In this document: piece by piece, positions 1 to 8,989 of the stretch
Layout of the letters: every line of letters starts with the position of its first letter
Position numbering within the stretch: the first letter of the stretch is position 1
Origin: Bacteroidales bacterium
GTDB taxonomy: Bacteria > Bacteroidota > Bacteroidia > Bacteroidales > GWA2-32-17
Direction of reading: 5' to 3'
Length of the DNA: 60,893 bases
Assembly: GCA_026416095.1 (NCBI GenBank)
Contig: JAOAFV010000009.1
Location: 1 to 60,893 of the forward strand
The notes under the pieces: generated by a model
The model's database searches: none
The model's input: the letters and a program-made list of their open reading frames with translations, nothing else
What the model was told of the DNA's origin: nothing
Position numbers and translations under genes: made by a program

Positions 1-182
1 TAATAATCCTCCTGACTCCCATCGTATGCATATTCAGGTGTCGAGTATCTCCCTAATACTTCATTATTGAACTGTCCAACATTTAGTATAAACGCCTTCT
101 CGCTACCATATCTTATCTCCCAATTCTTCTGCTGAGAAAAAACTTTTGATATCACAAGCAATATTAATAATAATATTTTCAT
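1..182 (-). CDS. Secreted protein, N-terminal fragment (DUF7948/SBBP-type beta-propeller suspected)
   Basis: The gene starts at ATG 182 on the minus strand and runs off the left edge, so only about 60 residues are visible. It opens with a signal peptide (MKILLLILLVISKVFSQ). The following stretch AFILNVGQFNNEVLGRYS resembles the FIENKGQ start of the DUF7948 domain, found at the mature N terminus of large Bacteroidota proteins with SBBP propellers and often a gliding-motility or T9SS C terminus. That family call rests on one short motif and is inference. The signal peptide and open frame are direct. A TAATTTTG element lies upstream at 207-214. Confidence 0.6.
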   Translation of the reverse strand, partial: MKILLLILLVISKVFSQQKNWEIRYGSEKAFILNVGQFNNEVLGRYSTPEYAYDGSQEDY

Positions 183-206
183 ATCAAGGAGTTTTTACTT
201 TTTTAA

Positions 207-214
207 CAAAATTA
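207..214 (-). promoter_or_regulatory. Putative -7 box (TAATTTTG) for the left-edge gene
   Basis: Read on the minus strand this is TAATTTTG, an exact match to the Bacteroidota -7 consensus TAnnTTTG. It lies 24 nt before ATG 182. No TTTG is found at the usual distance upstream. Confidence 0.4.
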
Positions 215-340
215 CAACTTTTTTTAGAAAAAAAAATTTCTTAATACTCAAATAACAAAAAAGGTTACAAGTAGTAAAAATAAATTTTGAGAAATAATTT
301 TTTTTTGCTTACTTGCAACTTGATAATTTTATTTTTTCTT

Positions 341-1243
341 ATGAAGAATCTTAAAGCTAATTATCATAAGATAATGTTTTTGTTTTTTACTTTTTTACTA
401 TTATATTCTTGCAAGCAGAGTTCTCAGAGCGAGTTGGACAATTATGTAGCAGAAAGTAGCGATACTGTACAATCGTCGGTTGTAATGTTTGGGAACACAG
501 TTTTTAGCTTACCATCGCCATACGAGATTGCTTATCTTGTTAAGAAATTAAATGTACCGTATAACAAAGAATATTTAAACCCACATAATAAGTCACACAA
601 TTATGTAACTTCTATCGAAAAAGCATTAAATTTAGGCATATATGGTTGTGATTTGGGTTATTTAACACTCTATGATCAGAGTTCCGATGCTATTCATTAC
701 TTTTCAGTTATAAAGTTATTATCACAGGAATTAAATATAGAAAATGCTTTTGATAAAAAGACAGTCGATAGAATAGAAGCAAACATTGGAAATAAAGATT
801 CATTAATGGTTATAGTATCAAATTCATACAGAAAAGCAGATGAATATTTAAAAAATAATGCACGAATGGACATAGCTGCTCTCATACTAACAGGAGGTTG
901 GATTGAGAGTACATACATTTTAACTCAGATTATTAAACAAAATAAAAATCAGGAAATAATTAATAGGCTTGGCGAACAAAAATATCCTCTTGATAATTTA
1001 ATCAAAATTCTATCGCCTTTTTATAATCAATCGAAAGAGATTGCCGAGTTAACAGATAATTTAATTGATCTGGCCTATGATTTCGATGGTATTGATATCA
1101 AATACACATATGCGCCGCCAACAATAGATACAGTGAACAAATTAACTATTATCAATAGCAAGTCGGAAGTAATTATTAATGATGTACAAATTAAACTAAT
1201 AACTGAGAAAATAGAAAAAATAAGAAAAAAAATTGTTAAATAA
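341..1243 (+). CDS. Conserved hypothetical lipoprotein
   Basis: A 300-residue protein with a hydrophobic leader ending in the lipobox-like LLLYSC, so it is probably a lipid-anchored envelope protein. The open frame extends upstream to a TTG at 287. I chose ATG 341 because it gives a normal lipoprotein signal peptide; ATG 374 is a shorter alternative. The mature protein looks mostly helical and ends in a lysine-rich tail. I do not recognise a catalytic motif or named domain. It is followed after 9 nt by a small secreted protein and then an ABC transporter, all on the plus strand, so the three may act together. Function unknown. Confidence 0.75.
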   Translation: MKNLKANYHKIMFLFFTFLLLYSCKQSSQSELDNYVAESSDTVQSSVVMFGNTVFSLPSPYEIAYLVKKLNVPYNKEYLNPHNKSHNYVTSIEKALNLGIYGCDLGYLTLYDQSSDAIHYFSVIKLLSQELNIENAFDKKTVDRIEANIGNKDSLMVIVSNSYRKADEYLKNNARMDIAALILTGGWIESTYILTQIIKQNKNQEIINRLGEQKYPLDNLIKILSPFYNQSKEIAELTDNLIDLAYDFDGIDIKYTYAPPTIDTVNKLTIINSKSEVIINDVQIKLITEKIEKIRKKIVK

Positions 1244-1252
1244 ATATAAACT

Positions 1253-1678
1253 ATGAAAAAAATAAATTTAATTATAATAAGTTTTATTGTTTTCTTTAAC
1301 AACCAAATTAATTCGCAAGAAGATTATACTTTATCAATTTGTTCGAAATATATAAAACCACCTTTTATATCAGACGGACAGGTTTATAGGGCATTAATAA
1401 CAGGCGATGAAATAGCAGAATTTCACGTTACTTTTTTTGGAGGAACCACATACAGAATAGCAATTGCTGCGGGTCAAAGCGAAGGTAATGTTATTTTTTC
1501 TCTTTACGATAAGGAAAGACATTTATTATTTACCAACAAAGACTACAACAATACTGCATGGTGGGATTTTAAATTTACTTCTACTGTTGACTGTATAATA
1601 GAAGCAGAATTAATTCCTTCGGCACGAACAGGGTCTGGGATACTAAATATGCTGATAGGATTTAAACAGCAATTCTAA
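1253..1678 (+). CDS. Small secreted hypothetical protein
   Basis: A 141-residue protein with an N-terminal signal peptide (cleavage likely after INSQ, near residue 21). The mature part is rich in alternating hydrophobic/polar residues and has a WWDFKF segment, suggesting a small beta-sandwich. No family is recognised. It sits 9 nt after the lipoprotein gene and 6 nt before the ABC transporter gene, which points to one operon. A periplasmic accessory role for the transporter is possible, but only the gene order supports it. Confidence 0.7.
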   Translation: MKKINLIIISFIVFFNNQINSQEDYTLSICSKYIKPPFISDGQVYRALITGDEIAEFHVTFFGGTTYRIAIAAGQSEGNVIFSLYDKERHLLFTNKDYNNTAWWDFKFTSTVDCIIEAELIPSARTGSGILNMLIGFKQQF

Positions 1679-1684
1679 TCTTTT

Positions 1685-4600
1685 ATGAGCGAGAGGATAC
1701 TTAAAGCATTAATGCAATTATTTGCCATTATTGCCCGACCCGACAGTAACCTTGAAGAACGAAAAGAAGTTGTAAGAAACTTCCTGAGACAACAATTAAA
1801 TACTACTCAGGTAAATGAATATTTACATGTATTCGAAAATTTTTATAAAGAATATCAAGTAGAAGAAACCGATTCGACTCGTAAAAGAAAAAAAATTGCA
1901 GGTAGTTCAGTAAAAGTTCTAAAAATATGTACAGCTATAAATGAAGAACTTACTAGTAAACAAAAATTCATAGTATTAATTCGACTGCTTGAATTTATCA
2001 AATCCGACACAACAAAAGTTTCAGATCTGGAAATGGAATTTGTTGAAACTGTTTCAGATACCTTTAACATACCACACGAAGAATTCGAAAGATTAAAATC
2101 GTTCGTATTAAACGATGAAAATAACATTCCACAAACCTCGCAGTTACTTGTAATAGATAACAATGAATCGCCTCCTAATGAAAAAGTTAAACACATTCAA
2201 AGTTACGGTTTTGATGGAAAATGCTGGGTATTACATGTTAGAACATCTGAAATGTATTTTTTACGTTTACAAAGTTCGACCGAATTATATATAAATTCGC
2301 AATTAATTCAACCTTATAAGGTACATGTCTTATCGCCTGGCTCGGTAATAAAAACATCAAAAAAATTTAAACCTATTTACTATTCCGATATTGTATCTAT
2401 ATTTAAGGAAAAAGGAAGTGAATCAAAAATTATATTTGAAGCAAAAAACATTGAATATAGGTTTAAAGGTGGTCAGATTGGTTTACACAAAATGTCTTTC
2501 AGAGCTGAATCTGGAATGCTCGTTGGAATTATTGGAGCAAGTGGAGCCGGTAAGACCACTTTATTAAATGTACTCAATGGATCGTATATTCCAAGTGCAG
2601 GAGATGTTTTAATAAATAACAAGAGTATATACGACCCACAAAATAAAGAATTAGAAGGATTAATTGGATACGTTTCGCAAGACGATTTATTAATTGAAGA
2701 TTTAACTGTTTTTGAAAATTTATATTTCAATGCCAAGCTTTGCTTCGATAATCTGAGCCAATTTCAGATATTGCGACTTGTGCTAAAGATGCTTCAAACT
2801 CTTGGACTATACGAGATAAGACATTTAAAAGTAGGATCACCTTTAAACAAAAAAATTAGCGGTGGTCAACGAAAGCGTTTGAACATTGCCCTCGAACTAA
2901 TTAGGGAACCAGCTATACTATTTCTTGATGAGCCAACATCAGGGCTTTCATCTCGCGACTCAGAAAACATAATGGATTTACTTAAAGATCTTGCATTAAA
3001 AGGCAAATTAGTCTTCGTTGTAATACATCAGCCTTCTTCCGATATCTTTAAAATGTTCGATAAGTTACTTGTTTTAGATACTGGTGGCTATCTTGTTTAC
3101 GATGGTAATCCTGTAGAATCAATAATATATTTTAAATCAAAGACTCACCAAGCTAACTGGGACATGAGTGAATGCCCATTGTGTGGCAATGTTAACCCCG
3201 AACAGATATTTAATATTTTAGAAGCACCAGTCCTTGATGAATATGGCAACCCAACTCTAAATAGAAAAATCACACCCTCTGAATGGAACAATTTTTTTAT
3301 TTCAGAAAAAAAACAAGAAGAACCAGTGGTAATAAATTACCAAAATTATTCTATTCCTCAAATATTTTTTAAGATACCAAATAAACTAAAGCAATTTAAA
3401 ATATTCACAATAAGAGATTCTCTTGCTAAACTTGCAAATAAACAATATCTTATATTAAACTTATTAGAAACACCTTTACTTGCTTTTATTCTTTCTTTTA
3501 TAATCAGGTACTATAATGTTGATATTTCTAATGAGTGGGGGTATACATTTGCCGATAATCCTAACATTCCGATTTATTTTTTCATGTCTTCTATTGTTGC
3601 CATTTTTATTGGTTTAACAGTTAGTGCCGAAGAAATATTTAGAGATAGAAAAATACTAAAACGCGAAAAATACTTACACTTAAGCTGGGGTAGTTATTTA
3701 ACAAGCAAAAGCTTTATTTTAAGTGTAATTTCGGCATATCAGGCATTATCGTTTGTATTAATTGGAAATACTATACTCGAAGTTAAAGGAATGTACCTAG
3801 AATTTTGGTTAATACTTTTTATAACATGGTTTTCTTCAAACCTAATGGGCTTAATAATTTCTGAAGCCTTTAATTCGGCTGTTACTATTTACATAACGAT
3901 TCCTTTTATTGTTATACCTCAATTAATTTTAAGTGGAATTGTAGTTTCTTTCGACAAATTAAACCCCGATATAAGTAGCCCAAGTCGAATTCCTATTTAC
4001 GGACAATTAATTACAGCACGATGGACATACGAAGCACTTTCAACTTACCAATTTAAAGAAAATGCTTACGAAAAAATGTTTTATGAATACGATAAAATTA
4101 CAAGTTATGCAAATTTTAGAAAAGATTTTTGGGCACGACACTTACAAAATAAAATAATCGATATTAGAATGTACCTTAATAATCCTGAAAAAAAAGAATA
4201 CATTGAAAATGCCTTAATACTTCTAAAAACAGAAATAGCCGACGAAATTAAAAAGAACAAATATGTAAAATGTAATGTAAACTTAGAAAACTTAAAATTT
4301 GAAAATATAAACGAAGAATTATTAAGAGAATTAGAATTGTATTTTAACCAAATAACTCGTTTTTACATAAAAGTTTTTAATCAAGCAAGTAGCAAAAAAG
4401 ATGAATTAATTAATAAATTGCAAGAAACCAAAGAAAAAAAAGATGAGTTTATAAGATTAAAGAAAAAACATTTTAATGAAAAATTAAAGGAATTTGTTAA
4501 AAACGAAACAGAATTAAACAAAATTGTAGAATATAAAAACAAATTGTATCAAAAAGCCGACCCTATTTTTCTTGACCCCGAACCAGGTATTTTAACTGCA

Positions 4601-4798
4601 CATTTTTATTCACCTAGAAAAAATTTATATGGTATTTTTATCGATACTTACTGGTTTAACTTTTTTGTAATTGTGTTAATGTCTATATGTTTTTATTTTG
4701 CCGTTTATTATAGAGTGTTATCAAAAATTCTTGCTCTCGGAGAATTAGTCCAAGAATACTTGAAAAAGAAACTTAAGTTTTTAAATAACAATAAATAA
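1685..4798 (+). CDS. ABCG-like ABC transporter, ATPase-permease fusion with extra N-terminal domains
   Basis: A 1037-residue single-chain ABC half-transporter. Residues 1-150 are helical and look like a TerB-type domain. Residues 175-240 form a beta-rich segment with FHA-like character (weak). The ATPase domain follows: Walker A GASGAGKTT near 284, signature ISGGQRKRLNIALE near 390, and Walker B ILFLDEPTSG near 413 followed by a switch histidine in VIHQPSSD. A CPLCGN motif near 497 could bind metal with other ligands. The permease has membrane segments from about 590 to 770, then a long charged, coiled-coil-prone stretch (about 800-960), and a last membrane helix near 990. The order ATPase-then-permease matches ABCG/ABC2 exporters. 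The substrate is unknown. It ends 3 nt from the convergent thioredoxin gene. Confidence 0.85.
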   Translation: MSERILKALMQLFAIIARPDSNLEERKEVVRNFLRQQLNTTQVNEYLHVFENFYKEYQVEETDSTRKRKKIAGSSVKVLKICTAINEELTSKQKFIVLIRLLEFIKSDTTKVSDLEMEFVETVSDTFNIPHEEFERLKSFVLNDENNIPQTSQLLVIDNNESPPNEKVKHIQSYGFDGKCWVLHVRTSEMYFLRLQSSTELYINSQLIQPYKVHVLSPGSVIKTSKKFKPIYYSDIVSIFKEKGSESKIIFEAKNIEYRFKGGQIGLHKMSFRAESGMLVGIIGASGAGKTTLLNVLNGSYIPSAGDVLINNKSIYDPQNKELEGLIGYVSQDDLLIEDLTVFENLYFNAKLCFDNLSQFQILRLVLKMLQTLGLYEIRHLKVGSPLNKKISGGQRKRLNIALELIREPAILFLDEPTSGLSSRDSENIMDLLKDLALKGKLVFVVIHQPSSDIFKMFDKLLVLDTGGYLVYDGNPVESIIYFKSKTHQANWDMSECPLCGNVNPEQIFNILEAPVLDEYGNPTLNRKITPSEWNNFFISEKKQEEPVVINYQNYSIPQIFFKIPNKLKQFKIFTIRDSLAKLANKQYLILNLLETPLLAFILSFIIRYYNVDISNEWGYTFADNPNIPIYFFMSSIVAIFIGLTVSAEEIFRDRKILKREKYLHLSWGSYLTSKSFILSVISAYQALSFVLIGNTILEVKGMYLEFWLILFITWFSSNLMGLIISEAFNSAVTIYITIPFIVIPQLILSGIVVSFDKLNPDISSPSRIPIYGQLITARWTYEALSTYQFKENAYEKMFYEYDKITSYANFRKDFWARHLQNKIIDIRMYLNNPEKKEYIENALILLKTEIADEIKKNKYVKCNVNLENLKFENINEELLRELELYFNQITRFYIKVFNQASSKKDELINKLQETKEKKDEFIRLKKKHFNEKLKEFVKNETELNKIVEYKNKLYQKADPIFLDPEPGILTAHFYSPRKNLYGIFIDTYWFNFFVIVLMSICFYFAVYYRVLSKILALGELVQEYLKKKLKFLNNNK

Positions 4799-4801
4799 TA
4801 C

Positions 4802-5224
4802 TTATTCCACTTTTAAAACATTTTTAATTAAGCTATAGTATTTTTCCTTTGGATGGGCTCCAATTAAAAGTTGTGGTTGCCCTTTTATAGGAACAAACAA
4901 CACAGCTGGTATACTACTTATTCCAAATGCTTGAGCAACTTCTTTTTCCTTATCAATATTTACCTTATAAACATAAATTTTATTCTTAAATACATTACTT
5001 ATTTCATCTAAATAAGGCGAAATAATTTTACAAGGCCTACACCACTCAGCATAAAAATCTATTATGCAAGGCTTTTCGCCTTTATAATTCCAAGTTTTTT
5101 CTTTTGTATAATTAAAAACTTTTTTCTTAAAGTTTTCAGTATCTAAATATATAACACTTGACTTAGATTGAGCAAATAAAATACACTTCGAAAAAAATAA
5201 TATAATCAAGGTAACTAAGTTCAT
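4802..5224 (-). CDS. Exported thioredoxin-fold protein
   Basis: A 140-residue thioredoxin with a hydrophobic leader (about residues 1-20, ending FAQS), so it should act in the periplasm or be membrane-tethered. The active site is WCRPC in DFYAEWCRPCKIISPYL, and the cis-proline is in GISSIPAVLF. It is closely similar to the neighbour at 5229-5606, which lacks a leader; the two share FNY, GEKPC/GDKPC and IIDFYAEWC. A tandem duplication with gain of an export signal by this copy is the simplest reading. The 4-nt gap suggests co-transcription from the promoter at 5630-5637. Confidence 0.88.
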   Translation of the reverse strand: MNLVTLIILFFSKCILFAQSKSSVIYLDTENFKKKVFNYTKEKTWNYKGEKPCIIDFYAEWCRPCKIISPYLDEISNVFKNKIYVYKVNIDKEKEVAQAFGISSIPAVLFVPIKGQPQLLIGAHPKEKYYSLIKNVLKVE

Positions 5225-5228
5225 TTCC

Positions 5229-5606
5229 TTATGGCTTTATTATTAAAGGTGGATTAATATTAAAAATTTCTTTAATAGCTTTAGTAAATGAATCCTTTGG
5301 CATTGCACCAACTGCCATATGAGGCTGCCCTTCTAAGGGAACAAACAAAATAGTTGGTATACTTCTAATTCCAAATAACTGTGATAACTTTATCTCTTTA
5401 TCGGTATCAACTTTATATACATACAATTTACCTTCGTATTGCTTAGCAATATCCTCTAAAATTGGTGAAATCATACGACAAGGAGCACACCATTCAGCAT
5501 AAAAATCAATAATACATGGTTTGTCACCCAAATATTTCCATTCACCGTTTTCTTCGTAATTAAATACTAACTTTTTAAATTCTTCTTCATTTAAATGCTT
5601 TACCAT
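5229..5606 (-). CDS. trxA: Thioredoxin (cytoplasmic copy of a tandem pair)
   Basis: A 125-residue thioredoxin without a signal peptide, carrying the classical WCAPC active site (DFYAEWCAPCRMISPIL) and the cis-proline loop GIRSIPTILF. It reduces protein disulfides, normally fed by thioredoxin reductase, which is not in this window. The N terminus is slightly longer than E. coli TrxA and has a NGEWKYLGDKP insertion shared with the exported paralogue downstream. First gene of a two-gene unit; a TAAATTTG element lies 23 nt before the ATG. The symbol is by family, as several thioredoxins are usual in this phylum. Confidence 0.88.
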   Translation of the reverse strand: MVKHLNEEEFKKLVFNYEENGEWKYLGDKPCIIDFYAEWCAPCRMISPILEDIAKQYEGKLYVYKVDTDKEIKLSQLFGIRSIPTILFVPLEGQPHMAVGAMPKDSFTKAIKEIFNINPPLIIKP

Positions 5607-5629
5607 AAAATCTTTAAATTATATTTTTG

Positions 5630-5637
5630 CAAATTTA
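5630..5637 (-). promoter_or_regulatory. Putative -7 box (TAAATTTG) for the thioredoxin pair
   Basis: An exact TAnnTTTG match on the minus strand, 23 nt before ATG 5606. No TTTG at the usual -33 spacing. Confidence 0.4.
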
Positions 5638-5718
5638 CAATTATTACTTTAAAAAAAAACATAAAAGCAACATTAATTTTATTTTACCTTACCTTTTATC
5701 ACTCACAACTAAGCTAAT

Positions 5719-6132
5719 TCACTCTCCAAGCACAGTAATAATAATTTCTCTTTTACCTCCATTCCTTCTAAACTCACACAAATAAATACCTTGCCATGTT
5801 CCCAAAGCAACTCTATGATTAACAATTGGTATTACTAGCGACTGTCCAAATATACTCGACTTAATGTGCGATGGCATATCATCATTTCCTTCAATAGTAT
5901 GGGTAAAGCCCGGAAAATTTTCAGGAACCAATTTTTTAAAAAAAGTCTTAAAATCATATCTTACTGTTGGATCGGCATTTTCGTTAATCGCAAGAGCTGC
6001 CGAAGTATGTTGTAAAAAGATGTTCACTAAACCTGTTTCCGGTAAAACTTTTAATTCTCTTAAAATAATATCAGTTATTAAATGAAAACCTTCTGAATAT
6101 GGTCCTGTACTAATACGCTTTTGAAATATCAT
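5719..6132 (-). CDS. YjbQ/UPF0047 family protein
   Basis: A 137-residue single-domain protein, the usual family length. The diagnostic stretch HTSAALAINENADPTVRYD is present, together with GNDDMPSHIKSS and a C-terminal GTWQGIYLCEFR followed by a glycine/arginine turn. Family members have been annotated as secondary thiamine-phosphate synthases because of weak activity in E. coli YjbQ; the physiological role is unsettled. Conserved histidines (HTSAA, PSHIKSS, NHRVALG) would form the metal site. Cytoplasmic. It is divergent from the gene at 6162, and that gene's promoter -33 element falls inside the first codons of this one. Confidence 0.88.
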   Translation of the reverse strand: MIFQKRISTGPYSEGFHLITDIILRELKVLPETGLVNIFLQHTSAALAINENADPTVRYDFKTFFKKLVPENFPGFTHTIEGNDDMPSHIKSSIFGQSLVIPIVNHRVALGTWQGIYLCEFRRNGGKREIIITVLGE

Positions 6133-6150
6133 ATATTTAAGATATTTTTG
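6120..6150 (+). promoter_or_regulatory. Canonical Bacteroidota promoter TTTG-N19-TATTTTTG
   Basis: TTTG at 6120-6123, a 19-nt spacer and TATTTTTG at 6143-6150 match both promoter elements at the expected distance. The ATG at 6162 is only 11 nt past the -7 box, so the leader should be a few nucleotides. The -33 element overlaps the start of the divergent YjbQ gene. Confidence 0.6.
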
Positions 6151-6161
6151 TATTTTCTTTC

Positions 6162-6800
6162 ATGAAAAAATTTTTAGCGCTTGTCTTATTAAATATTTTT
6201 TTCTTATTTTCTCATTCACAAAATTATAAAATATATCAAATAAAAGGTATAGTATTAAATACCGAAAATAAACCTCTTTCATACACATTCATATACGATT
6301 CATTATTAAAAAAAGGCTATCTTGCCAACGATATAGGTGAATTCGATTTTTTTACTATAAACAATAACACGATTATATTTAGTCATCTTGGCTACAAGCC
6401 ACAGAAAATAAGAATTTCTATAAAAGATAGTCAGCAAGATATTTATTTCCTTAAAGTGTTTTTAATAGCCGACACAATTTTTTTAAAACCTGTAAATATT
6501 TTTCCATGGCGTAATTATGAACAATTTGTACTAGATTTTTTAACAGCAAAAATTCCTGACGACGATTATCAAAGAGCAAAAACAAATTTTAACATACTCA
6601 AATACCAGATACAATTTGCCGACGACGAAATGTTTGCTTCTGCAAATATAAGTTATAGATTTTCTTTATTTAAATATACTTCTGATCTTTATTGGAAAGG
6701 TCAAACTCAACCACTTCAAATATTTAATATAATTGCATGGCAAGAATTTTTACAATATCTTCGCGAAGGAAAATTTAAAACAAAAAAAAGAAACAATTAA
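6162..6800 (+). CDS. Secreted carboxypeptidase-regulatory-like domain protein
   Basis: A 212-residue protein with a signal peptide (residues 1-19, ending FSHSQ). Residues about 25-95 form a CarboxypepD_reg-like beta-sandwich: KGIVLNTENKPLSYTFIY, a GYLANDIGEFDF turn and FSHLGYKPQKIRI. This domain is common at the N terminus of TonB-dependent receptors and in stand-alone Bacteroidota envelope proteins; here no receptor barrel follows, so it is a free-standing protein. The C-terminal half (about 100-212) is uncharacterised and ends in a basic tail. Its stop codon overlaps that of the convergent rhomboid gene. Role unknown, probably in the envelope. Confidence 0.75.
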   Translation: MKKFLALVLLNIFFLFSHSQNYKIYQIKGIVLNTENKPLSYTFIYDSLLKKGYLANDIGEFDFFTINNNTIIFSHLGYKPQKIRISIKDSQQDIYFLKVFLIADTIFLKPVNIFPWRNYEQFVLDFLTAKIPDDDYQRAKTNFNILKYQIQFADDEMFASANISYRFSLFKYTSDLYWKGQTQPLQIFNIIAWQEFLQYLREGKFKTKKRNN

Positions 6801-7453
6801 TTATTTCTACAATATTCATCATTTTCGTTTTCACCTATTTCATCTTTATATGCATATTTTTCATCATCTTCTGTATACCATTCAGGTAATTTTTCTTTAT
6901 AAACATACTTATCTTTAAAAATAGCTGAGAGCACCATACCTGTTATAAAACCTGCTAAATGAGACTCCCATGATATTTTATAATCAATAGGAAAAATTGC
7001 CCAGATTATGCTCCCATACAAGAATATTACAAGCAAAGAAATTGATAATAAGGATTTATTGCCCGTAAACACACCACAAAAAAACATGTAAGAAACTAAT
7101 CCATATATTAAACCACTACTGCCTATGTGATACGATGGCCTACCAATAAACCACACTATAATGTTTGGAATTATCAACAATATTAATAGCACTTTTAGTG
7201 CAACTTCAGGATAAAAATAAAATAACAAGGTTCCCAATACTATCAAAGGAACTGTATTAGAAATAATATGGTTAAATTCAACATGAATGAAATGTGAAGT
7301 TATTATTCCAATTAAACCTTTACTCTTTAATGGATACAAACCGAGCTTTACTATGTCTACATTAAAAAAACTACTTAATAAAAATATACTCCACATTGTT
7401 ATAAGAAAAAGCATTGGTACAAATGAAGCTATGAAAAAACGCTTCTTCTCCAT
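6797..7453 (-). CDS. Rhomboid family intramembrane serine protease
   Basis: Rhomboids cleave substrates within or beside the membrane using a Ser-His pair. The serine motif is GSSGLIYG, the histidine is in WESHLAGFITG, and an N-terminal histidine lies in the loop HFIHVEFNHIISN. Six hydrophobic segments fit the minimal bacterial rhomboid fold, followed by an acidic cytoplasmic tail. The frame is open to 7474; I prefer ATG 7453 (MEKKRFF) because it places a charged N terminus right before the first membrane helix. The 3' end overlaps the convergent gene by 4 nt. It is divergent from the PBP4 gene, with about 67 nt between starts. No substrate can be inferred. Confidence 0.85.
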   Translation of the reverse strand: MEKKRFFIASFVPMLFLITMWSIFLLSSFFNVDIVKLGLYPLKSKGLIGIITSHFIHVEFNHIISNTVPLIVLGTLLFYFYPEVALKVLLILLIIPNIIVWFIGRPSYHIGSSGLIYGLVSYMFFCGVFTGNKSLLSISLLVIFLYGSIIWAIFPIDYKISWESHLAGFITGMVLSAIFKDKYVYKEKLPEWYTEDDEKYAYKDEIGENENDEYCRNN

Positions 7454-7520
7454 TGCTAATTTGCAAGATAGCATTTATTTTAAAAATTTACTACTTTTAT
7501 ACTCTTATTTTTTATGTTTT

Positions 7521-8966
7521 ATGAAACATTACAAAATTGTCTTTACTTTATTTTACATAAATATAAAAATTTTCTCTCAGTATTATGATAATTCAGTAAT
7601 TCAACAAAAATTTGAATCATGGCTAAACAGCGATATTTTAAGCGGCTCGCTTATTGCAGTATACATAAAAGATTTAAGTGAAAACAAAGATTTAATAAGA
7701 TATAACGAAAATATTTATTTGCAGCCTGCTTCGCTAAATAAACTTTTTACTACTGCAGCTGCCTTAGAAATTCTCAAGCCCGATTACAGGTTTAAAACCG
7801 AAATTGGTTATACAGGGTATATTAAAGATACTATCTTATATGGGAACATTGTAATTAAAGGTTTTGGCGATCCAACTTTGTATAGTAAACACTTTAAAAA
7901 TTATTACGACAGTATAGCTCCTTTTAACAATACAATTGAAAAATTAAAAAAACTAAATATAAAAAAAATAAAAGGTAAAATTATTGCCGATGCTACTTAC
8001 TTCTCTTATAACATACACAATCCTAACTGGATAATAGGCGATGCTGGTAATTATTTTGGGTCGCCTGCTTGTGCACTATCTATTTTTGGCAACGAATATT
8101 CATTGGTTTTTAATACAAAGAAATACTCAACCCCAAAACTTGTTGCTATTAAGCCAGATATTATTGGAATTAACTTGATTCAAGAAATAAAATGCGCAAA
8201 AATTAACGAAGACCAAAGTTTTATAATGACAAACTTATTCGATACCACTCAAATTATTACAGGTGAAATACCTTGTGGTAAAGATAGTTTCGAAGTTAAA
8301 GGTGCAATATTAAATCCTCCTTACTTTGCAGCAAAATTTTTGAAGAAGCTTTTTTCAGAAAACAAAATTATTGTTGAAACAGATTCTATTGAAGTTCTTA
8401 TAAATTATACAACCGACAAAAAAAATTCTATTAACTATACTTTACTACACACCATTTACTCCCCTCCTCTTAAAGAAATTATAAAACTAACAAACCAAAA
8501 AAGTATTAATATTTTTGCCGAGAATATTGGTTACGTATGTGCTAAAGAAACCTTTGGAATTGCCGATTATATTCACTCAGTTAGAAGTATTGCTAAGATT
8601 TTACATAGTATCACCGACAACTTATACATATGCGATTGTTGTGGATTAGCCAAATGCAACCTCGTTACAGCAAAACAAGTTAACAACTTACTCGAATACG
8701 AATTTAAATCGAAATATAAAGATGTTTTTTTTAATTCTTTGGCAGTTGCCGGCAAAAGTGGTACCATGTATAAAATGTTTAAAAATACAAAACTCGAAGG
8801 TAAGGTTATTGGTAAAACAGGAACTCTAAGAAATATTAGAAATATTGCAGGTTACATATTGAAAGATAATAAAACCTATAGTTATGTAATTATTGTAAAT
8901 AACTGTCCAAAAAATATATCCGATATTAACGATAAAATTATTGAACTATTTTTGAAACTTTTTTAA
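7521..8966 (+). CDS. dacB: D-alanyl-D-alanine carboxypeptidase/endopeptidase, PBP4 type (peptidase S13)
   Basis: A 481-residue periplasmic enzyme that trims or cleaves peptidoglycan cross-links. The three penicillin-binding motifs are visible: SLNK (PASLNKLFTTAAALEIL, about residue 75), an S-x-N type SIN in LTNQKSINIFAENI, and KTG in VIGKTGTLRNI near the C terminus; AGKSGTMYKMF just before it is typical of S13. A leader (residues 1-21, ending IFSQ) directs export. The frame extends upstream to 7287 but that part overlaps the divergent rhomboid gene; ATG 7521 gives the correct signal peptide. It lies 23 nt before a MORN-repeat lipoprotein gene. Confidence 0.9.
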   Translation: MKHYKIVFTLFYINIKIFSQYYDNSVIQQKFESWLNSDILSGSLIAVYIKDLSENKDLIRYNENIYLQPASLNKLFTTAAALEILKPDYRFKTEIGYTGYIKDTILYGNIVIKGFGDPTLYSKHFKNYYDSIAPFNNTIEKLKKLNIKKIKGKIIADATYFSYNIHNPNWIIGDAGNYFGSPACALSIFGNEYSLVFNTKKYSTPKLVAIKPDIIGINLIQEIKCAKINEDQSFIMTNLFDTTQIITGEIPCGKDSFEVKGAILNPPYFAAKFLKKLFSENKIIVETDSIEVLINYTTDKKNSINYTLLHTIYSPPLKEIIKLTNQKSINIFAENIGYVCAKETFGIADYIHSVRSIAKILHSITDNLYICDCCGLAKCNLVTAKQVNNLLEYEFKSKYKDVFFNSLAVAGKSGTMYKMFKNTKLEGKVIGKTGTLRNIRNIAGYILKDNKTYSYVIIVNNCPKNISDINDKIIELFLKLF

Positions 8967-8989
8967 CCTTATAAACGTATAAAATAAAA

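Noticed and set aside
287-340. Upstream extension of the lipoprotein gene from a TTG codon
   Set aside because: ATG 341 gives a normal lipoprotein leader; the extension would spoil it.
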